Shown one piece after another: positions 14,463-25,836 of a stretch of DNA of 64,000 nucleotides. The notes under the pieces are model-generated. The model did no database searches and was not told where the DNA came from. It saw only the letters and a program-made list of their open reading frames with translations. Position numbers and translations under genes: made by a program. The stretch spans positions 2,647,501 through 2,711,500 of the forward strand of contig CALZFC010000018.1 of assembly GCA_945643635.1 (NCBI GenBank), in the 5' to 3' direction. Positions within the stretch are counted from its first letter, which is position 1. Each line of letters opens with the position of its first letter. Source of the stretch: Allodiplogaster sudhausi. Taxonomy: Eukaryota; Nematoda; Chromadorea; Rhabditida; Diplogasteridae.

Positions 14463-15940
14463 TCCAGATGTCAACAGTGGACATTGCTCGTGGCGGGGGC
14501 GCAGATCGCTGCGGCCTGTTCGAGGAGCCCTTCCGCGTTCCAGCCAACCGAGTGCCGTCGGTCAGCTTTATCAGAATGACTTTTCAAAATAAATGTAAAT
14601 ATATTTTTGTTAAAATATTAAATATAAATTGCAGCAATTGCTGACGGAAGACTCTTCGCCGCCGCAGCCCCCAGCTGAAAAAGCAGAAAAGACGCCGGCG
14701 CCCACGCTCGTCTATGACGACAAGTTGTAAGTTTTCTTTTTTTATTTATTTCTGCTATATTTCAGGGATAATTTTATCTTGCGATCTTATTCCCTAATAT
14801 AAACCCGAATATAAACAGTAAAAAAAATGCAAAATAAAATTAAAATGGTAGTAGGGCTCGTTACATTTTGTTTGTCCAACAGGAAGGAGTGGTTCTACCC
14901 GGTGGACGAAGCACTCGAGCAACAACTCGCCAAGGTCGCTTACTTCGTGCGCAACCCACAGAGGTACGGTTACGGTAGCTTTTCATATTCTTGTTCTCTC
15001 AAGCGGAATTCCTTTGTAGGAGTAGTATGCATGTATAAGCGACTTATACACTGCAATGCATATTTAAAAAAAAACCTAATGGAAAGATGAAACTAATTGA
15101 CACATCAAAATGTTGTTGCCTTATTTTACTTTTATTTTAATTTTAAAAAGTTTATATGTATGTATATATGTATATATTATATTTGCAGACACGTGGTGTA
15201 CTCGCGTCTGCTGGTGCAGCCGCAGGGCGCGTTCGTGGTGCGTTCCTCGGAAAGGAGACGCCAACTGGCGCTGTCCCTCCGCGTCTCCGGCGGCGTCTCT
15301 CACTTTCTGCTCATTCGAGACGACGGCGGATTCAGGCTCAAGGTCATCTTTTTGAATGATGAGAAAGAACAACTCTTTTGTTTCGGGTATTCTTGATAAT
15401 GAATGGCTGGGTATAAATTATTCCTCCTAATAAGTTTCCTCTCTTCAGGGAGGCTGCCGCTCCTTCCCGTCCCTCCAAATGCTCGTGACTCACTATTCTG
15501 TCCTCCGCGAGCATCTTCCTTGCCCGCTCGTCTTTGTCGACTGGCAGCCTGAAGATTGGCAGGATTCTGGAAATAAGGTTCAAAAATTATGATACGCTTT
15601 AATTTAAAATTTAATCGGCAGCAATATTTGCATATTTAATTTTTTCTAATTAAAATTGCTGAAATACAATGTCTTACAGGACTGCAAAGACGACGTTTTC
15701 GAACCAGACGAGAACCGAAACAGCCTGAGGGCTGCGCCTTCGCAGCAGCATTCCCCGCCCTTTTCCGTGGTAGCCCCGCCCACTTCCACCGCCATTGCCC
15801 CGCCCCTTCCTGCAGAGCCCGCCTCCCTTCCCGTGGGAATTACAATAGGCCGACCGGCTCGCTCTACCAGTCGTCCCCCTCTTTGCGACTATCGCCACTC
15901 GCGGATTATCGATCCGGATCTACTGCAAGCATTTATGTGA
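1089..15940 (+). CDS. SH2-domain adaptor protein (tensin-like SH2), 9 exons
   Basis: Exons: 1089-1193, 11558-11736, 12367-12442, 14468-14560, 14635-14726, 14883-14963, 15189-15342, 15449-15577, 15680-15940. Reading phase closes at every junction and gives 1170 nt, 389 residues plus TGA. Residues 1-180 are Ser/Pro/Arg-rich and probably disordered, with a basic KAKKRR stretch near 90. An SH2 domain covers about residues 183-297. It opens with EWFYPVDEALEQQLA, carries the phosphotyrosine-binding strand GAFVVRSSERR with the invariant Arg in exon 7, and ends with FPSLQMLVTHYSV and LPCPLVF in exon 8. The spacing of the last two blocks recalls tensin-type SH2 domains. The C-terminal 86 residues are Pro/Ala-rich. 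No kinase or other catalytic domain is visible, so I infer a phosphotyrosine-binding adaptor. The start ATG could be preceded by another exon, because an AG acceptor-like site lies just upstream. Intron 1 is 10.4 kb and microsatellite-rich; several acceptors directly follow long CT tracts. Confidence 0.8.
1566..1672. repeat. GA microsatellite
   Basis: About 105 bp of near-pure GA repeats with A and C interruptions. Confidence 0.85.
1922..1937. mobile_element. solo MITE terminal repeat end
   Basis: The sequence GGGCGGTACTG followed by TA matches the outer right end of the element at 35960-36217, including the TA boundary. No partner end was found nearby, so this is either a chance match or a decayed relic. 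Confidence 0.35.
2230..2312. repeat. CT microsatellite
   Basis: About 80 bp of uninterrupted CT dinucleotides apart from one TA. Confidence 0.9.
2443..2514. repeat. (TCC)n trinucleotide repeat followed by (CT)n
   Basis: Around 13 TCC units run directly into a CT tract. Translations give poly-Pro or poly-Leu and are not a gene. Confidence 0.9.
4836..5025. repeat. imperfect GA array
   Basis: About 190 bp of GA with regularly spaced AAGAGAGAGA interruptions, a locally higher-order purine tract. Confidence 0.85.
8895..10396. repeat. 1.5 kb GA/CAGA minisatellite, period about 38 bp
   Basis: The recurring unit starts GGCAGAGACAGAGAGAGAG, then ACAGAGAGA and more GA. The GGC marker recurs every 38 bp in the common variant, with shorter variants. 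There are roughly 40 units. The strand is almost pure purine plus C, so both strands give long Ser/Leu/Cys or Arg/Glu/Gln open frames that are artefacts of the repeat. Confidence 0.95.
11720..12045 (+). repeat. segment duplicated at 17078-17395 (donor copy spanning the exon 2 end)
   Basis: Beginning at the last bases of exon 2 (AAGAAGCGGAGGTC) and running into intron 2, this region aligns colinearly with 17078-17395. Shared words include GACTTTATTTCA, CCCGGTGGTTT and CGAAAAAC, with many substitutions between them, indicating an old duplication. Confidence 0.7.
12443..14467 (+). other. intron 3 of SH2 gene
   Basis: Starts GTACGG and ends in TTCCAG after a CT tract of more than 50 bp. Contains CT tracts at 12465-12590, GA at 13510-13562 and 13910-14055, and CT at 14210-14460. 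Positions 13745-13830 hold a segment repeated near 16970-17058. No coding exon was recognised. Confidence 0.6.
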
Positions 15941-15962
15941 TTGGGAAATTGGAGTAGTTTAG

Positions 15963-15997
<35 letters not shown>

Positions 15998-16332
15998 GTC
16001 CCTCTCTCTCTGTTTTCTCTCATTCACTCCCTCCCTCCCTCTCTCTCCCTCCCTCTCTCTCTCTCTCTGGCTCCTACTAAATCAAAGTCTATAAGCAAGC
16101 CTTCAGATATCTCACAAGCAGGAATGAATCATGTTTGTAAATAGAAATTTTCTTCCTACCTTTATGCTTTCGCTTCACAGTTGGAACATTCATTTCGGAC
16201 GCATTCATTGAGCTGCCATTCAAAAAGCCATCGATTCCTTTTTCTCTCGCGTCTGAGACACTCAAAAATACTTATATACTTATTTCTATTAACTTTTGAT
16301 ATTATCTATTCAAAAATTACGCTCTTTTATGT

Positions 16333-16910
16333 ATTCGAAAATGCACCATTATTGCTTTATATCTTAATTTGGAACTATCAGTTCAGAATTTTCTCTAGAT
16401 CCAGCTGACTTTTCTATGTTATTATTGCTGTTTATTCAAAGTAGTTCTGTCAGTTGTACTAGTCAGGCATCTATTCATTTATCGGGTGTGTCATCGTCAC
16501 CTTTTCCACTTTCTGCGTGGTTACGTTTTCTCTCTCAAGTTCTTCCTTCGTCCAGATATTTTTCCGTTTTCACTGAACTTGCCGCCGCATCCGGCTTGTG
16601 ATCTACCTTAGCGAGAGTTTTTGCGTTGACTATTCAGTTGCATTTTGTTCTTTAGTCAATGCAATTTATGTACATATTTTTAATACGTTTATATTTGCTT
16701 GTTTATTGAATAAATATCTTCAAACTTTTATGCGTCATGACGTAAATATTTGCTCAATTCTGCAAAAATCCAAAAAAAGTAAACACTCCTTCTACCATCA
16801 GATCGACCTTCATAAGTTTCTTGAACCTTGGAAAACTGTTTCTGGCTCCTTTCATTCTCTCTTATAATATACCTTTTTGGTACCGTCTTGTCTCTATTTC
16901 TTACTATCTT

Positions 16911-16953
<43 letters not shown>

Positions 16954-17875
16954 TTCTTTCTCTCTCTCTCTCCCCTGTCAATCCACTCATGTCATTAGCA
17001 TCCTAAACACGTTCTATGCAGCAAATGATCAGTACCTCTTTGTTGTCCACAATAGGAAAATAAAACAGCACAAAGAAGCGGAGGTCTGCTTTAATTAATG
17101 TTAGAAAATATTGTATAAATGATTAAAAATTTTACGCATTTTTTTATTCTTCATTTAATTAAACTGAAAAATATAAGAAATGTTTTCGAACCAGGCAGAC
17201 TTTATTTCACCCGGTGGTTTTAGTGACCCTGTTTACTATATTAATATGGCTCAGTCCATTATTCACCGCTACGATGCTCTTTTCAGAAATAAAATATCAA
17301 TGCAATCGAGAAGTGAAACAGCCTCGTATGAATTTTTCATATGATTAAAGTGTGTTTATAATCTGAAATGCTCGAAAAACAAAGTTTATATTTTAACATT
17401 TTATGTATTTTAAAATACACCATTATTGCTCTATGTCTATATTTGAGACTATCAGTTCACAATTTTCTCTGGATGCAGCTGACTTTTCAATGTTATTATT
17501 GCGGTTTATTCTAAGTAGTTCTGTCAGTTGTACTAGACATGCATATATTCATTTATCGGATGAATCATCGTCACCTTTTCCACTTTCTGCACAGTTACTA
17601 TTTCTCTTTTAAGCTTTTCCTTCTTCCAGATATTTTCGTTCTCTCCCCTCTTTCTCAGTTTTCACTGAACTTGCCGCCGCTTCAATCTTTCCAATTTTTT
17701 GCGTTCCTCATCCAGTTGCATTTTTTTCTCCAGTCAATACAATACATGTACATTCTTTTTATATGTTAATGTTTGTTTGTTTATTAAATAAATCTCTTGA
17801 AACGTTGCGTCGTGACGTAAATATTTGCACAATTGTGCAAACCAGCCAAAAAAGTAAAAACTCTTTATACCAGGT
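16333..17875 (+). repeat. mosaic duplication: ~475-bp direct repeat with intervening copied segments
   Basis: 16333-16805 and 17400-17875 are diverged direct copies about 1,075 bp apart. Both contain ACTATCAGTTCA, AGTTCTGTCAGTTGTACTAG, TCATCGTCACCTTTTCCACT and TGACGTAAATATTTGC. Between them, 16970-17058 copies 13745-13830 (shared GATCAGTACCTCTTTGTTGT), and 17078-17395 copies the exon 2/intron 2 boundary of the upstream SH2 gene. No intact open frame is preserved. Confidence 0.75.
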
Positions 17876-19816
17876 ATGTCTGAGGGAGGAGAAAGTGATT
17901 ACAAGTGACAAGAGCAGATGATTTGGCATGATATCTCTGTTATATGTCATCGATCGGTTCGGGAGACAATGGCACGTCGTCTCTTTAGCACTGTATTCAT
18001 TGATTATTGATTGATTGGAGTAATAGATCATTAGAGGAAGAAGAAGAACCACCAAAAATGCTGACATTTAAATGTAAACAGGAGGAGATGAAGAGAAATT
18101 TTTCTCTCCTGAAATGTTTCGGAAGTTGAGAACAACAATAATACACACAGAGACACAAACAATTTTGGTGGTTGCTCTGCTTCTTCAATAGAGCTAGCAG
18201 GAACTGAACTCATATCCGAGATGCTGAGAGTTTGCGAGCACACAGCGTCATCGATATGGCAGAGCAAGAATAATCTCAATTTAAGGGGAGGAAATTATTC
18301 GAGAGATAAAATCGAATATTGCATACAAAGTTATCTATGTAAAGTGTAATACTGCGTACATTACAGTAGCATGAAGCGGACAGAAGATATCAGCAGTTGT
18401 CGTCGGATTTGGACATTTCCAGTTCATTCTTACAATACAGTTATGTAGATGTACAAAATGGAAAATGGCAACGCAGAATGGGATGAGCAAAGAATGTGTT
18501 TATAGTTTGCACGCTCTGAGAAACTCTTTCTAGGCATCATTTCTATAACGTTGACGAAATGCTCGAATATCGCTTACCCTATGAAGAAGAGCAAATAAAA
18601 TGCATAGAATCGCTTGGATAAATGGAAATGGAAGAAAGGAAATTACATTCAGAGGAAAAGAAACAGCCCTGACTTTGAGTGTTTTGATCTTTAATAAACT
18701 GGTTAGTCAGACCAAGAACTACATAGAAAATAAGTAGAGTAAGACAGAATAAAGGAAGAGAGAATGAGAGAGTGAAAAAGAGAGAGAGAGAAGAGAGGAA
18801 GAGAGAAAGAGAGAGGAATTGTTTGAGCCAGGCCTTCAGAATGATAAGTGAAACAAAGAGCGTAGTGCCTGCTTGAGGATGGAGTGAGACGAAGCGAGAA
18901 AGGAAGCCGCTCCCCTGTTCCACGCATTTGCACGTATTCGAGAGAAAAATGTCTTCGTAGAAAATAATCAATAATTCAAACCTATATTACAATTACGATT
19001 GATTTAGAGAAATTTTTCTTCATTAAAAAAAGTTTACTAGAAATGTGACAATGTATTAGATAGAGGCAGAACAATATGTAATAATGCAATGTTATGGCAC
19101 ATGGATAAAAAGAGAGAGAAAAGTGAGGAGTTGGTGCAAAAATGTCTTGTGGCACGGCGTCAGTATGAAGCGAAGGAAGAAAATAGGCCTCGGGCAAAGA
19201 TAGCAATCGATAAAATGTTACTGAATCGATGACAAACAAAACGCGCGCGGACTGGGGAGCGGGCGCTACGCTCTTTTCAGAAAGTGATCGTGCGTGAATC
19301 GATAAGTCGACGGCCAGTGTCGAGAATCGAGAATCATGTGGCTGTCCTATGGTTAGGAAACCTCGGCCACGGAAGACACCGAATATAGTACATGATGGAC
19401 AAAAGCGATAGACTTATTATACAGCTAAAATGCATATTCTTACCTACTGTCAGTTCGAAGACTACGATGCCATTCAAATTAGGAAGAAATGAGGGCAGTA
19501 AGATGGAGGAAATAAACAGGAAAGGGAATGAAGGTGCAGCGGAAAAATCTGCCTCAAGCTATTGACGGCGGATCATCGCGCACCTGACTGCTACTTCGCG
19601 ATTCCTAAAAAGAATATCGATTGAATGATTGATCTTGGTCGCTTCTCATTACAGTTTTTCCACGAAATCCGACTTCTCTCTCGCCTCTGTCTCCTTCTTT
19701 CATCGTTTCTCTTTCTCTCCATATCTCTCTCTCCGCTGTCTCTCTCATTCGCTCTCTCTGTCTCTTTCTCTCTCAATCCTTTCTCTATCAATCCCTCCTC
19801 TCTCTCTCTCTCCTAC
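17876..19816. other. region without a recognised gene, downstream of the minus-strand gene
   Basis: Mostly AT-rich with a GA tract near 18760-18820. The last coding exon(s) and 3' UTR of the minus-strand membrane protein gene should lie here, because exon 19817-20035 ends in a donor site. I could not choose between candidate terminal exons. One possibility is an acceptor near 19590 followed by a short frame ending SGAR-stop. Confidence 0.4.
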
Positions 19817-22436
19817 CTCAGGAATGGCCTCCTGCCTCCACCGCCACGCAATGGAGTGCACCTCGGGCGGCTTCTGCTCGAGCAGCCTTCCGCTCTCGCC
19901 GCCGTCGGCAGCCGCGGCAGCGGAGGCGAGTGGCGCGAGTGCCTGGTGGAGAATGACGGCGGCGGAGGGGTTGTCCGCGACCAGCCGCCGCGCCGCCAGG
20001 CACTCGGACGCCAGCCGGACACGAAGCTCGGCCGCCTGAGTCAAAGCTTATTTTTTTCTTTCTTTTTTTTCGTCGACTTCCTTTCACTTCTCATGTTATT
20101 TCGGCGAAAACATCACAAATGAATATGCAAGAATTTGCATATGTATATTTTAAAGATGTCTGCTAATGCTATTTTAGGATGAAGTGATCAAAAGTAAACT
20201 ATTGTTCAATGTTCAAGGAATTCTTTTTCACTGAATTACAGAGAAATGTTTTGAAACGATCAGAAAAATAAACAAAAACATGTCTAACTCTGATCTTGTC
20301 GATGCCGCTGGGAGCATTGAGCTTCTTGTCCAGTTTGGCCGCCGCCGCGCCGGCGCCAACGACGCCGGCGGTCGCGCCCGCAAGGCACTTGCACCGGGCG
20401 CAGAGCCAGTCACGGAAGAGCTGCAGAAAGAAAGAGAGAGAGTGATAGAGAATGAGAAAGAGCAAGAGAGAGAGAGAATATGAGGTCAGAGAAGCTAAGA
20501 AACCGAAAGCGTTGAACAGTAGACTATACGGAATAACCGAGCAAATGCATGTCAAATTGCTTCCTGCATTGTTTTAGCGAATTTATACGCATGAATCGCA
20601 TGTGAAAGTCAAGAGCGTCAAGCAAAGAAAGTCACAAATATTCCTATCCACTTTATAGAGGGCCGTCTTCTGGTGTAGAAAAATAAGATTGGTCCAAAAG
20701 TGCTAATTCACGGGCATTTATAAAGTATTGAAATGGACCATGAAGTGGAAAGCAGAAGGATTTTGTCTCTAGCATTTAACGTCAAGAAGATTTTGACAAC
20801 GCTTGCCACCAAGCGAATACAGCGCTCTCATTACATATTCTCTCAATCTCAACATCAAGGAGCGAGAGAGTACGAGGGATGGTGAGAGTGAGAGACAGAG
20901 ACAGTGGAAGGGAAAACTTTGGAAGAGAGAGAGAGAGAGAGAGAGAGTGGAAGAGAAAGAGAGAGGAGCAGAGATCTCAAATATCTTCTCCTACTGCCAC
21001 CCACACAGTCTCAGTAGTCTCTCATCCCTCAGCCGCAAACACATGATACTCTCTCCTTTCCTCTCTCTCTCTCACTCCCTCTCTTTCTGTCTCTCGCTCT
21101 CTCTTCCTCGAATAAAACAGTTGACCACTTCACTGTTCTACATTCCTATAGGTCTCTATCATATGCCAACACTCTCTCGCATGACTTATCTGTCTGTTTC
21201 GCATCTCTCTCAGTCTTAAATATTCTCTCGCTTCACTACTTATTTCTCTCTGGCTCTCTGCCCTCTCTGTTCTCTCCAATGTCTAACGTTCTCTCTCTCT
21301 TTCTCTCTCTCTCTCCCCCTTTCTCTATCTCTCCCTCTCTGCCCCTCGCTATCGGCAGCATTTTACGATGTGAAGTCGACGGCGCGGCTGCTCGCGCTTT
21401 ACGGACCGACAAACAAGCGTCCCTCGACGAGTTTGAAGGGAGAGAGAGAGAGAGAGAGAGGAATAATGAGAAATAGAGATAGAGAGAGAGGGAGAGAGAG
21501 AGGAGAGGCAGAATGCCAGAAGTATCTAGGTTATGGAAAAGTGACAGAAGGAGAAAAAGAAAGATGAGAGAGAGAGAGAGAGAAATAGAAAGAAGAAAGA
21601 ATGAGGAAAGAGAGGCAGCTGTGAACATGATTTTTTAAACACGTAGAAAAAGTTGTTTGCTTCTCGAAAAGAAGAAAAAGAGTGACGTTGAAGGAAAGAT
21701 ATTGGAACTTTTCCTGAGGTTAAACTGTGTTTAAACACGTGGGGAATATTTGATAGCAATAAAAACACTATTAAATTATTTTCAACAACACAAAATTTTA
21801 CATAATAAATTTTCATATTCTTTTCCGAATCAGAATAATGTTCTCCCATCTGCTCAAATGATTCGGCTCAAACAAGACTCTTCTTCTCCCTAACTCCAAT
21901 TCTCTCTCTCTCCTGCTCTCTTTCTCTATCTTGCTCTCTCTTGCTCTCTCTTTCTCTCTCTACTGCTCTCTCTCTCTCTTGCTCTCTCTTCCTCACTCTT
22001 TCTTTCTCTTTCTCCTGCTCCCTCTCTGCCTCTCTCTTTCATCCACGCTATCTCTGACGCATCTGTTTAATGACGGGTCTCTGTATTGCCATGAAGAACT
22101 GAATGCGGAGAGGAGTACGGCCGATTGATTGTTTTTTGTTGTGGTGGACAGAAGGTGCAGGAGTCTCTCTCTCTCACTCTTTCTCTAACTCTCTCTCTTC
22201 GCTCTCTTTATCTTTCTCTCTCTCTCAGTCACTACTCTTGTCACTTCATTTTTGGTTCTCTTTTTGCTCGGCTTGTGAGCCAAGCGCTTGTCGCACACTT
22301 GTTACGTATGATATTACTAACTATGTCTCCATTTTCATATTTCAACTTGTGGTTTCATATTTTATTTTTTGAATTGTATGTTCTGCTTCATTGCTTATCC
22401 CTGCTGTCGATCTGGCAAGAATGCGAGTATTTCAAA

Positions 22437-22521
<85 letters not shown>

Positions 22522-23609
22522 CCAAATTCTCCAGAGTTCGGAAGGTGAATGAGAAAGATTGCAGGATTTACGCGTGCGCGGCCGCCCATTATGTGATTCT
22601 GAATGGTTGTGCGGGTTGTTTGGTGACGTCACCAGTAAGAGAAGTTCAAGTGAGGGAGAAAGAACGAGACAGAAAGAGTAAGGGAGCGAGCGAGAGAGGG
22701 AAGGAGAGAGAGAGCAAGAGAGTGAGAACAAGAGATTCGTTGCAGCTTTTCTCCTTTTTCAAAGTGCCCCCCGATGCAACTGAAAAGCGCTTGAAAATCG
22801 CAACTTCCGTACACCGTTCATTCTTCTTCTCGTACCCTTTTTCGTCGTGCGCTTCCCCTTTCATCCCCCTGTATTATGCCGTTGCAAACGGCCTACTCAA
22901 AGTGGCCCAGCTCCCTTCCGTTCTCTCTCTCTCTCTACTCTCTCGCTTTCTCTCACTCTACTTACTCTCATTCTCTCTCTCATTCTCTACCACATACGTC
23001 AGAGTCCCCTCGAATGCATGACCAAGAGACCTCCCAGTTGTCGGGAATAGCCCCCTGGGCCAAACTTGCTCTTCGAAACATGCATTCATGAGGAATTCTA
23101 CGAAACGAGAAATCTCTCTCTATGTAGTCTGCTCTTCACTTCCCTCACTCATATCTGTGGTTTGCAGAAATTCCCAGCCCGTCGGTTATCTCAAAACAAT
23201 TTTTTTACGCACGGTTGGTTGAGTCTCTCAGTGTGGTTCTCTTATTGTTAACTACACGTGCAGAAGTCTACGCTGATCAAGCTCTGGCTACCCTACCCTT
23301 CTGGCTCCCCTTGTTGCGCGCAATAATTTAATCTAGAAAGTCTGCACTGGAATACCAGAACTATTTAAGAGCTCAAGAAGTGCAAGTCTTGGCAGATTCT
23401 GCTTGTTTGAACTATTTAAAATTCTGTCTTCACCTTTCTTTCTCTTCAAAATCTTGGAGCTTCTTTTTTCAATTCTAAGAAGTGCCTCTATCCGTGGTAT
23501 TCTTCCTGCCGGAAGGGTAAGACCACTTTCTTCAAGTGAGCTTTAGAGAGAGAAAAATAGGGAAATCTACGGGATTTGAAAGTGGAGAAAGGGAGAGGGA
23601 GGGATAGAC

Positions 23610-23654
<45 letters not shown>

Positions 23655-24151
23655 TAAAGAGAGAGAGAAACAGAAGAGAGAGAGAATTCAGAGAAACAGA
23701 GAAAGAGAAGGAACTAGCGAGTTGTCGTTCTCTGGTAGAGTTCCCCCCCCCCCCCACCCTTCCGAGAGCCGCTCCAGGCAAATGCGATTAGGACGTTCGC
23801 TCTCGAAGAGCAGCCAAGTGGCCGCATCCGACGGGGATGTCTGGGGTAGGGGGGGGAGGAGAGAGAGGGAGGAGAGAAAGGGAGAGAGGGAGGAGAGAAA
23901 GAGAGAGAGAGGGAGGAGAGAAAGAGAGAGAGGGAGGAGAGAGAGGGAGGAGAGAGAGGGAGGAGAGAGAGAGGGAGGAGAGAGAAAGGGAGGAGAGAGA
24001 GAGGGAGGAGAGAGAGAGAGGGAGGAGAGGTGAGAGAGAGAGGGAAAGTGTGTGTGAGATGGAGAGAGTGTGTGTGAGACAGACAGACAGAGAGAGAGTG
24101 AGACAGAGAGAGAGGGAGAGAGAGGGAGAGAGAATGAGGAGGAACAGAAAA

Positions 24152-24189
<38 letters not shown>

Positions 24190-24366
24190 AGAGTGGCAGG
24201 GAGGAGATTGAAATGGACGGAATGGGATAGTTGTGCATATGAAGTATGTAGTGTGGGAATGATGAGTACAACAAGGAGATTACCATGCTTACTTACGCAT
24301 CAAATATTCCAGCATGAAGTGGAGAGACGCAATCGGATTACAGGGATAAGTGTTTAAAACTTGGGA

Positions 24367-24404
<38 letters not shown>

Positions 24405-25794
24405 TAGGCAGAGAAAGAGGGAAAGAGAAAGAGACATGTACAAAAACAATGATAGATAGAGAGAGACAGAAAGAGACAGTAAAAATATTCACGGTGTGAA
24501 TTCGCCGCCATTTTTCCCGCTCATCTGATGACGGGCGCGAGCATTTTACATCATCTCTCTCTTTCTCTCTTTCTCTCTCTCTCTCTCTTCTCTATCTCTC
24601 TCCAACATTCTCATTTACTCTCTCTCTCTTCACTTTCTTCATCTTTTCTCTCTCCCTCTCCACATTTCCTCTTTTTTCTCTCTCCCTCTCTTTCACTCGT
24701 TCTCTACCCTGTTCCGTGGCTCGTTTTCTCAATCTTCTCCCCTCATCATGGCATAATCTGTTCTCGTTCTTTCCATCGCATCCTAGACCACAGCCACTTC
24801 TTGGCTCTAGTAAGCAAAGAATGATTATGGGCCATTCTCACAGCTGAATATGTGTAAGCTAGACTCAAAGAGTGCGACGGCTCAAACCGTGTTAAATGAA
24901 AGTTACGAAAGGAAGTTACATGTATATTCATACATATGTGCATATATCCATAAGCGTTACGACTGTTAAGAGTAAAAAACACTAAATTATATAGTAGAAC
25001 TCTTGTGTCAGAAGAAACTGGAATAATTTATTAACTTAATTGTGAAATGGTTCTATTTTTTCCGCTCTCAATTGTTTTCTTTAAGTTCCAATTTTCCTAT
25101 CTTTTTTTAAAGTTAGGACTGCGACCAATTGTTTGTGCGAACTGGAAGGAAAAACACTTGTTCCTGCTTCTTCTTTCTTCTTGTCTTCCGTTGCTTCAAC
25201 TGCTTTCTCCATCATTCTCCTTGCCTTTTCCTTGACAATCTCAGATCCTTTCGGTGTCGTAGAATGTGAGTCTATAGGAGGGCGCGCCTACTACTTACGC
25301 ATTTGCATGTTCATATGCCTGTCCTCTTCTTTCTCTCTGTCTTCCTTAGCTCCAGAATCACGGGCCTAAGTGCCTCAGGGAGGCCGCTTTCTCTATCCTT
25401 CTTTCCCTTTTTTTCCCTTTCCCCCTCCCGGGTGCAGAATGCGAACAAAGTCTTCAGGGAATGAATGGAATGGTTGGCAGGAGAAGCAGAACCATGAGGG
25501 GCTGGGAGAGAGTCGATCTTGACATGATACTTCTCGCATAGTATTCATAGCCATTACTAATAGCTGGAGAGAGAGAGAGGGAAAATGGAAGAGAGAGAAG
25601 AGAGAAAAAGAGACCCAGACAGCGAAAGAATACCAACAATAACCGAGCGGAAGAGCTCCATTCTCGCGCAGCACACTATTTTCCTTTGCTTGTTTTGAGG
25701 TGCGCAACCGGAGGCTGCCGGGTTGTTCTGCATGGCTTGAAAGGGAGCCAGGGTAAAGATGTTCGGTTGGCGGGGGGGGGGGGCACCTTCTTGA

Positions 25795-25836
<42 letters not shown>

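Noticed and set aside
21360..21450. GC-rich patch open on both strands (for example FYDVKSTARLLALYG)
   Set aside because: A good acceptor exists on the plus strand but no donor, and a donor on the minus strand but no acceptor; not supportable as an exon.
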